Source: Lachnospiraceae bacterium
Lineage (GTDB): Bacteria; Bacillota; Clostridia; Lachnospirales; Lachnospiraceae
NCBI GenBank assembly: GCA_017449765.1
Contig: JAFTFE010000059.1
Span: forward strand, 1-38,961
Direction of reading: 5' to 3'
Length of the DNA stretch: 38,961 bases
The first letter of the stretch is position 1. Every line of letters begins with the position of its first letter. Shown piece after piece: positions 33,781 through 38,961 of this stretch. Under the pieces are notes generated by a model. The model worked only from the letters and a program-made list of their open reading frames with translations, ran no database searches and was not told the DNA's origin. A program made the translations under genes and the position numbers.

Positions 33781-34080
33781 GCTTTCTTCCTCCTTATTTT
33801 ACAATATAGTTATTTTAAACGCAACCTAAATAGGTTTTTGTAAAAATGTAATAAAAAACAAAATACCCCCTTCCGAATAAAATTTTACTAATTGGTAATA
33901 AGCAGGAAATCTTAAGTGAATTAAGAATATTCAGAAATAAGAATTATCTGCTTGAGATTAAATATAAAATAATAATGAATAAATGTCAATACGATTTTTC
34001 GAAAATATTATTTCAACGAATTAGTAAAGAGATTTTATTTATATAATAAAATTCGAAAATAGAAATTTTTATAGCTTTAG
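33781..34080. other. AT-rich intergenic stretch
   Basis: It holds the Shine-Dalgarno of the minus-strand nuclease gene (33789-33795) and two copies of TTCGAAAAT (33998-34006 and 34052-34060). No reading frame or RNA is convincing. The shared promoter block of the next gene follows directly. Confidence 0.6.
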
Positions 34081-34142
34081 TTTACATAACTGCGATTTTG
34101 TGGCGGATTTGTTGCAACCCTTTGATATAATATATGCTAATT
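34081..34142 (+). promoter_or_regulatory. Promoter block of the MBG/YDG surface protein gene (copy B)
   Basis: TTTACATAACTG, direct repeats TTTGTGGCGGA and TTTGTTGCAAC (34097-34107 and 34108-34118), 7 bases, TATAAT (34126-34131) and GCTAATTA. It matches copy A at 28886-28949 nearly base for base and with the same spacing between the repeats and TATAAT. The leader to the start codon is longer here (about 96 bases). Confidence 0.75.
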
Positions 34143-34227
34143 AACCTAAATATACTTGAACAAAGACTTGAAGATACATTTTATGTTGATAAGAAAATAT
34201 TTTTAATGTGATTAGGAGGATAAAGAA

Positions 34228-37200
34228 ATGAAAAGGAGATTGTCGCGAATAATAGCTATATTGCTTGTGTTGATTATAGCAGTTTGCAATCAGAGTTATT
34301 CATCTTGGGCATCTGATGAAGATATTAATATATCAGAAGAAATAGAAGTGGTATCAGGAGAGAATGAAATTGAACAATCAGAGATTGCAACGGATTCGGA
34401 TATCGAGCCTGAAACGAGCTACCCTGCGTTCATAAGATCAGAGTCTGTTGATGACGTAAGAGTTACCGTAACTGCTTCAGAAGGTGTATTTCCTGAGGAA
34501 GCAACCCTTAATGTAAATAAAGTTACAGATGTTGAGGAGGAGAATATAAATCAGGCGGTAGATGCTGTACGTGACGATAATGTTATGGTGGCTCATACCT
34601 ACACATTTGATATAAAGGTACTTGATGAAAACGGTATAGAAATCCAGCCGGCAGACGGACAGACTGTAAATGTAAGTTTTGCTATGGATGAGGTATCAAA
34701 TCAGAATCTTACAGCGGATGTCTATCATGTACCGGATGAAGACGGAAGCCTTGTAGCAGAAGAGCTAAACACAACAGAAAGCGGAGACATCGTTACAGCT
34801 GTATCGGATGGATTTTCGTATTATACTGTTGAATTTACATATGATGAAAAGCAGTATGTGATGAATGGTGATACAACGGTAGCACTTTCGGACATACTTG
34901 ATTATGTAGGTCTTACAGGTGAGGTAAGCGCTGTAAGCGTAAGTGATGAGAGCCTTTTCTCGGCTTCAAATGAAAGCGGAGAGTGGATGGTAACTGCACA
35001 TCAGGCATTTTCTACAAATGAGTGGATGAAGGTTACTATTGATGGGGTTGAATATGAGATTGTTGTGACGGATGCGACGAATATCTCTTCTGGAGCAACT
35101 TACAAAGTAGATGGTTCAACGACATATTCTATTACAATTCCTAAAACATCCTCGCCAAATGGTAATTGTGTGTATAATCAGGTTTATAATGGCGTAACAT
35201 CCTTGTCTTCTTATACAGCAACTAGCAACTTTACTGCGAATATAAGCGCTGATGGAAAGCTTACTCTTTCTAAGAACGATCCTAGTTGGAGTTATGATTA
35301 TACTTTGGGAAGCGGTTATAATGCATGGAAAGTTGGATACAATGACGGAACATATTATTTTTATAGAGCATATGTTAAATCTGACCAGACATGGACAATA
35401 AGTGCTTCAAATTCTGCTTATACCGGAAGCAGTGTGACAGGATATACATTAAGTGGAACAGGCTATGGCACGCTGACAAAAACATATTCAGGTAGAAATA
35501 GCACAACCTATAGCGGTACCACAGCGCCTACTAGTGCTGGAGATTATCATGTTGTAGTTACATATGCGGGAAATGATTCCTATAACCAACGTTCCCAAGA
35601 GGTTGATTTTTCAATATCGCCAAAATCAATCACAATCACAGCCAAATCCCAGACTGTAACCTATGGCACTTCTATAACTAACGGAACAGGACAGGTAACG
35701 GCTTCACTTGCTTCCGGTGATTCACTTACTGCAATTACATTAACGCCAAGTACAAGCAATGTTACCACAAGTGGAACGATTACACCTAGCTCGGCAACAA
35801 TAAAGAATGGAAGTACAGATGTAACTGCGAATTATACCATTGCATATAATAAAGGAACGTTGACTATAAATAAAGCATCCCTTACCGTTACGGCTAAACC
35901 TAAAACTATTACCTATGGTTCTGCTCCTGCAAATGATGGCGTAACTTATAGTGGATTTAAAGGCAGCGATTCAGCATCTTCATTGAATGGTACATTGGCT
36001 TATTCATACAACTATTCACAGTATGGAAATGTAGGTTCATATACTATTACACCGAGTGGACTTACAAGCAGCAATTATAATATAACATTTGCAACAGGAA
36101 CACTTACGGTAAATCAAAAGGTAGTTGGATTAACATGGACAAACACATCATTAACATACAATGGTTCTGCACAGAAGCCGACTGCTACAGCTACAGGTAC
36201 AGTTAATAGTGATGAAATAGGTGTTACCGTGACAGGTGAGAAGACGAATGTAGGAACTTATACAGCTACAGCATCTGCTCTCACGGGTACAAAGGCAGGT
36301 AATTATAAGCTTCCTTCAGAAAATACATATAGCTTTTCAATAGTAAATGCATCAATGAACAGTGAAGTTTCTGCAACCGACTATACAGGAACCTATGATG
36401 CAGCTGCACATGGTATTACAGTAACAGCACCAAGCGGTGCAACCGTGAAATATCGCACTGCAAGCAGCGGAGATTATACCCTGACAACTAACCCGACATA
36501 TACAGATGCTGGAACCTATACAGTATATTATCAGGTGGAAAAACCAAACTATGAAACAGTTACAGGTTCAGCAATAGTTAAGATTAATCCGAAAGAGCTT
36601 ACTCTTAACTGGAGTACTAACAATACATTTACATACAATGGTTCATCTCAGGCACCTACGGCAACTATCAGTGGTGTAATTAATAATGATGTTTGTACAG
36701 TGAGTGTAAATGGTGCCCAGACAAATTACAGTGCGACAGCGTATACGGCAACGGCTGAACTTATTGGTGCAAAAGCAGGAAATTATGTCCTTCCGGCTAA
36801 TCATATAACGACATTTACTATAGGTAAAAAAGCAACCACAATTACAGCAAATAACCGGACGGTGACTTATGGCACTTTAATTGCATCAGATGTTGCAAAT
36901 GTTACAGCAACGGGTCTTGTTGACGGAGATATAGTAACAGCGATAACCCTGACACCAAGCACAAGTGATGTTACTACAAACGGAACAATCACACCAAGTG
37001 CAGCAACGATTAAGAAAGGCGATACGGATGTAACGAATAACTACAACATTACATACAACACCGGAAACCTTACGATAAACAAAAAGCCTATTACTATTAG
37101 CGGTATAACTGCTTCGAATAAAACTTATGACGGTGCGACAGTAGCAACATTAAATTATAACGGAATTAACTGGATTGCATGTGGTATGGTTGCCGGTGAT

Positions 37201-38961
37201 GACCTTTCTGTTACGGCAGCCGGAACATTTTCAGATGCTGATGTCGGTACCGGAAAGACAGTTACAATAACAGGTTTAACCTTGGGTGGCACTAAAGTCG
37301 ATAATTATGAGCTTGCATCAAGCGGACAACAGACAAGTACAACTGCTGACATCAATACGAAGGCAATTACCATAACAGCGGACAGCGATTCAAAGGTATA
37401 TGACGGAACTGCACATACAAAGAATAGTTATAGTATTACAAGCGGCGGACTCGCAACAGGTGATAGTATAGAGAGTGTCACCGTAACAGGAAGTCAGACG
37501 TTTGTAGGAAGCAGCGATAATGAACCGAGTACGGCTGTGATTAAAAACAGTTCAGGTGTATACGTTACCGGAAATTATGATATTACATACACCAAAGGTA
37601 CACTTACAGTAACGAAGAAACCTCTTACCATAACGGCAGACAGCGATACAAAGGTATATGATGCTACACCGCTTACAAAAAACAGCTATACACATACAGA
37701 ATTAGCATCAGGAGACAATATCACAAGTGTAACGATAACCGGAAGTCAGACGAGTGTTGGCGAAAGCGCAAATGAACCGAGTGCAGCCGTAATTAAAAAA
37801 GGCGATGAAGATGTAACTGCAAATTATGATATAACCTATGCGAACGGAACACTTACGGTAACAAAGAAATTGGTTACGATTACTGCGAATAGCGATACTA
37901 AAATATATGACGGCACGGCTCTTACCAATGATGGTTACACAGTTAGCGGCCTTGAGACCGGAGACAGAGTTGATAGCGTAACTATAAACGGAAGTCAGAC
38001 ATCTGTAGGTACTAATGCAAATGAACCAAGTTATGCAGTTATTAAAAACAGTGCAGAAGAAGTTGTAAATGATAACTATACTATTTCATATGTCAACGGA
38101 ACACTTGAAGTAACAAAGAAAGCTATAACGATAACAGCTGATAGTGACACTAAGGTATATGACGGAACAGCACTTACAAAGGACAGTTATACAAATACCG
38201 CATTGGCAGACGGAGACAGAATAGATAGTGTAACCGTAACCGGAACTCAGACTATCGCGGGTGAAGGTGCAAATGTTCCAAGTGAAGCAGTGATAAAAAA
38301 TGCTGCAAATGAAGATGTAACCTTAAGCTATGATATAACTTATGAAAACGGAACACTTGAAGTAACCCAAAAGGCTGTAACGATAACGGCAGATGATGCT
38401 ACGAAGGTATATGACGGAACAGCGCTTACAATAGACAGCTATACCAACAGCGACCTTACAGCAGGGGATACTATTGAGAGTGTTACAGTAACAGGTAGTC
38501 AGACTAATGCAGGTCAAAGTGCAAATGTTCCAAGTGAAGCAGTTATAAAAAATGGTGCGGGTGAAGATGTAACCGCAAGCTATGACATAACCTATGTAAA
38601 CGGAACACTTGAAGTAACGAAGAAGCCTGTTACGATAGACAGTATCTCAGCTAAAGATAAAATCTATGACGGAACTACAGATGCAGAGCTTGATTATGCT
38701 AATATAGATTGGTCGGCATGCGGTATGGTAGATGGTGATGAGCTTAGTGTAACTGCAACAGGTACATTTGATAATTCAGATGTAGGCACAGGTAAGAATG
38801 TCACTATAACAGATATAACGCTTGGTGGAACAAGCATAGATAATTACATACTTTCAGAGGACGGTCAGCAGACTACAGCTGTCGCAACGATTAATAAGAA
38901 AGCAGTAACAGTTACTGCACTTAAACAGACCGTTGCTGTAAACGGAGAGATAGAAAACTCA
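34228..38961 (+). CDS. Very large secreted repeat protein with MBG and YDG domains (3' end outside window)
   Basis: The frame is open from ATG 34228 (AGGAGG upstream) to the window edge, 1578 codons so far. The signal peptide is about residues 1-28 (MKRRLSRIIA, hydrophobic core, SSWAS). An acidic stretch follows, then an unrecognised domain (about 65-280) and a Thr/Ser/Tyr-rich region. MBG-type repeats run from about residue 467 (TITAKSQTVTYGTS, TVTAKPKTITYGSA). Longer YDG units start about 952, and then a tight array of YDG repeats runs from 1047. The beta-sandwich repeats suggest a long stalk reaching out from the cell surface. Any anchor lies beyond the window. It shares its promoter block with the ubiquitin-containing gene, so the two are probably expressed together. 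Confidence 0.9.
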   Translation, partial: MKRRLSRIIAILLVLIIAVCNQSYSSWASDEDINISEEIEVVSGENEIEQSEIATDSDIEPETSYPAFIRSESVDDVRVTVTASEGVFPEEATLNVNKVTDVEEENINQAVDAVRDDNVMVAHTYTFDIKVLDENGIEIQPADGQTVNVSFAMDEVSNQNLTADVYHVPDEDGSLVAEELNTTESGDIVTAVSDGFSYYTVEFTYDEKQYVMNGDTTVALSDILDYVGLTGEVSAVSVSDESLFSASNESGEWMVTAHQAFSTNEWMKVTIDGVEYEIVVTDATNISSGATYKVDGSTTYSITIPKTSSPNGNCVYNQVYNGVTSLSSYTATSNFTANISADGKLTLSKNDPSWSYDYTLGSGYNAWKVGYNDGTYYFYRAYVKSDQTWTISASNSAYTGSSVTGYTLSGTGYGTLTKTYSGRNSTTYSGTTAPTSAGDYHVVVTYAGNDSYNQRSQEVDFSISPKSITITAKSQTVTYGTSITNGTGQVTASLASGDSLTAITLTPSTSNVTTSGTITPSSATIKNGSTDVTANYTIAYNKGTLTINKASLTVTAKPKTITYGSAPANDGVTYSGFKGSDSASSLNGTLAYSYNYSQYGNVGSYTITPSGLTSSNYNITFATGTLTVNQKVVGLTWTNTSLTYNGSAQKPTATATGTVNSDEIGVTVTGEKTNVGTYTATASALTGTKAGNYKLPSENTYSFSIVNASMNSEVSATDYTGTYDAAAHGITVTAPSGATVKYRTASSGDYTLTTNPTYTDAGTYTVYYQVEKPNYETVTGSAIVKINPKELTLNWSTNNTFTYNGSSQAPTATISGVINNDVCTVSVNGAQTNYSATAYTATAELIGAKAGNYVLPANHITTFTIGKKATTITANNRTVTYGTLIASDVANVTATGLVDGDIVTAITLTPSTSDVTTNGTITPSAATIKKGDTDVTNNYNITYNTGNLTINKKPITISGITASNKTYDGATVATLNYNGINWIACGMVAGDDLSVTAAGTFSDADVGTGKTVTITGLTLGGTKVDNYELASSGQQTSTTADINTKAITITADSDSKVYDGTAHTKNSYSITSGGLATGDSIESVTVTGSQTFVGSSDNEPSTAVIKNSSGVYVTGNYDITYTKGTLTVTKKPLTITADSDTKVYDATPLTKNSYTHTELASGDNITSVTITGSQTSVGESANEPSAAVIKKGDEDVTANYDITYANGTLTVTKKLVTITANSDTKIYDGTALTNDGYTVSGLETGDRVDSVTINGSQTSVGTNANEPSYAVIKNSAEEVVNDNYTISYVNGTLEVTKKAITITADSDTKVYDGTALTKDSYTNTALADGDRIDSVTVTGTQTIAGEGANVPSEAVIKNAANEDVTLSYDITYENGTLEVTQKAVTITADDATKVYDGTALTIDSYTNSDLTAGDTIESVTVTGSQTNAGQSANVPSEAVIKNGAGEDVTASYDITYVNGTLEVTKKPVTIDSISAKDKIYDGTTDAELDYANIDWSACGMVDGDELSVTATGTFDNSDVGTGKNVTITDITLGGTSIDNYILSEDGQQTTAVATINKKAVTVTALKQTVAVNGEIENS
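37366..38628 (+). repeat. Tandem array of YDG repeats, about 252 bases per unit
   Basis: Units start at 37366, 37624, 37873, 38125 and 38377, with periods of 258, 249, 252 and 252 bases. Each opens like VTITADSDTKVYDGTALT and closes like YDITYVNGTLEVTKK. A longer related unit (INWIACGM type) precedes the array at about 37087, and a matching one (IDWSACGM type) follows at 38629, so the five short units are bracketed by two copies of a longer one. Confidence 0.9.

Noticed and set aside
34228..34290. Lipoprotein signal with Cys20 in the large repeat protein.
   Set aside because: The residue before Cys is Val, not Gly or Ala, so the lipobox is poor; a standard signal peptide fits better.
37366..38628. 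Regular repeat array as a possible CRISPR.
   Set aside because: The period is about 252 bases, the units are in frame and code for YDG domains, and there are no short identical repeats with unique spacers.

Overview
The window comes from a low-GC, anaerobic Gram-positive bacterium, most likely of the Lachnospiraceae (Clostridia). The grounds are strong Shine-Dalgarno sites, AT-rich intergenic DNA, secreted proteins built from InlB/Listeria-Bacteroides, MBG and YDG repeats, a SARP-type response regulator, a thioredoxin reductase without NADPH motifs, and an Rpn-type nuclease. I cannot name the genus from sequence alone.

Layout. 1-3367: end of an FtsX-type ABC permease, its ATPase, and an OmpR/PhoR-type two-component system. 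3497-7816: signalling and DNA genes: a PAS-GGDEF(degenerate)-EAL phosphodiesterase, a DnaQ-like exonuclease with a zinc finger, and a membrane HD-GYP protein with a His-rich loop. 7829-8906: LrgA/LrgB pair. 9023-16351: an apparent uptake island with a complete ECF transporter (S, T and fused double ATPase), an AraC regulator of PchR/YbtA type, and two half-transporters resembling IrtA/IrtB or YbtP/YbtQ. Iron, metallophore or heme is the likely cargo. 16360-17124: TraX-family membrane protein on the minus strand. 17305-21085: membrane protein of unknown function, UBA-DUF4342 protein, and a second two-component system. 21086-21855: gene-poor stretch with a consensus promoter, a structured RNA ending in a terminator, and gene remnants, flanked by two look-alike hairpins. 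21856-23443: YgjP-type metallopeptidase and an esterase.

23497-28536 is a thiol/peroxide operon. A consensus promoter is overlapped by OhrR-like inverted repeats. The genes are a glutathione peroxidase, a second glutathione peroxidase broken by an amber codon, a thioredoxin reductase of the ferredoxin-dependent type, thioredoxin, OhrR, then a LytS-like kinase and a SARP-type regulator.

28537-38961 is a surface-protein region: two terminators and a GC-rich structured element, a 1221-residue secreted protein, an Rpn nuclease on the minus strand, and a second very large secreted protein that runs off the window. The two secreted proteins share a nearly identical promoter block. The most striking observation is in the first one. 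Between two InlB repeats lies a domain that aligns without gaps to eukaryotic ubiquitin (37 of 72 positions identical by hand count). It keeps Lys48, Lys63 and the Ile44 patch but lacks the Gly-Gly tail: a secreted, non-conjugatable ubiquitin inside a bacterial adhesin-like protein.
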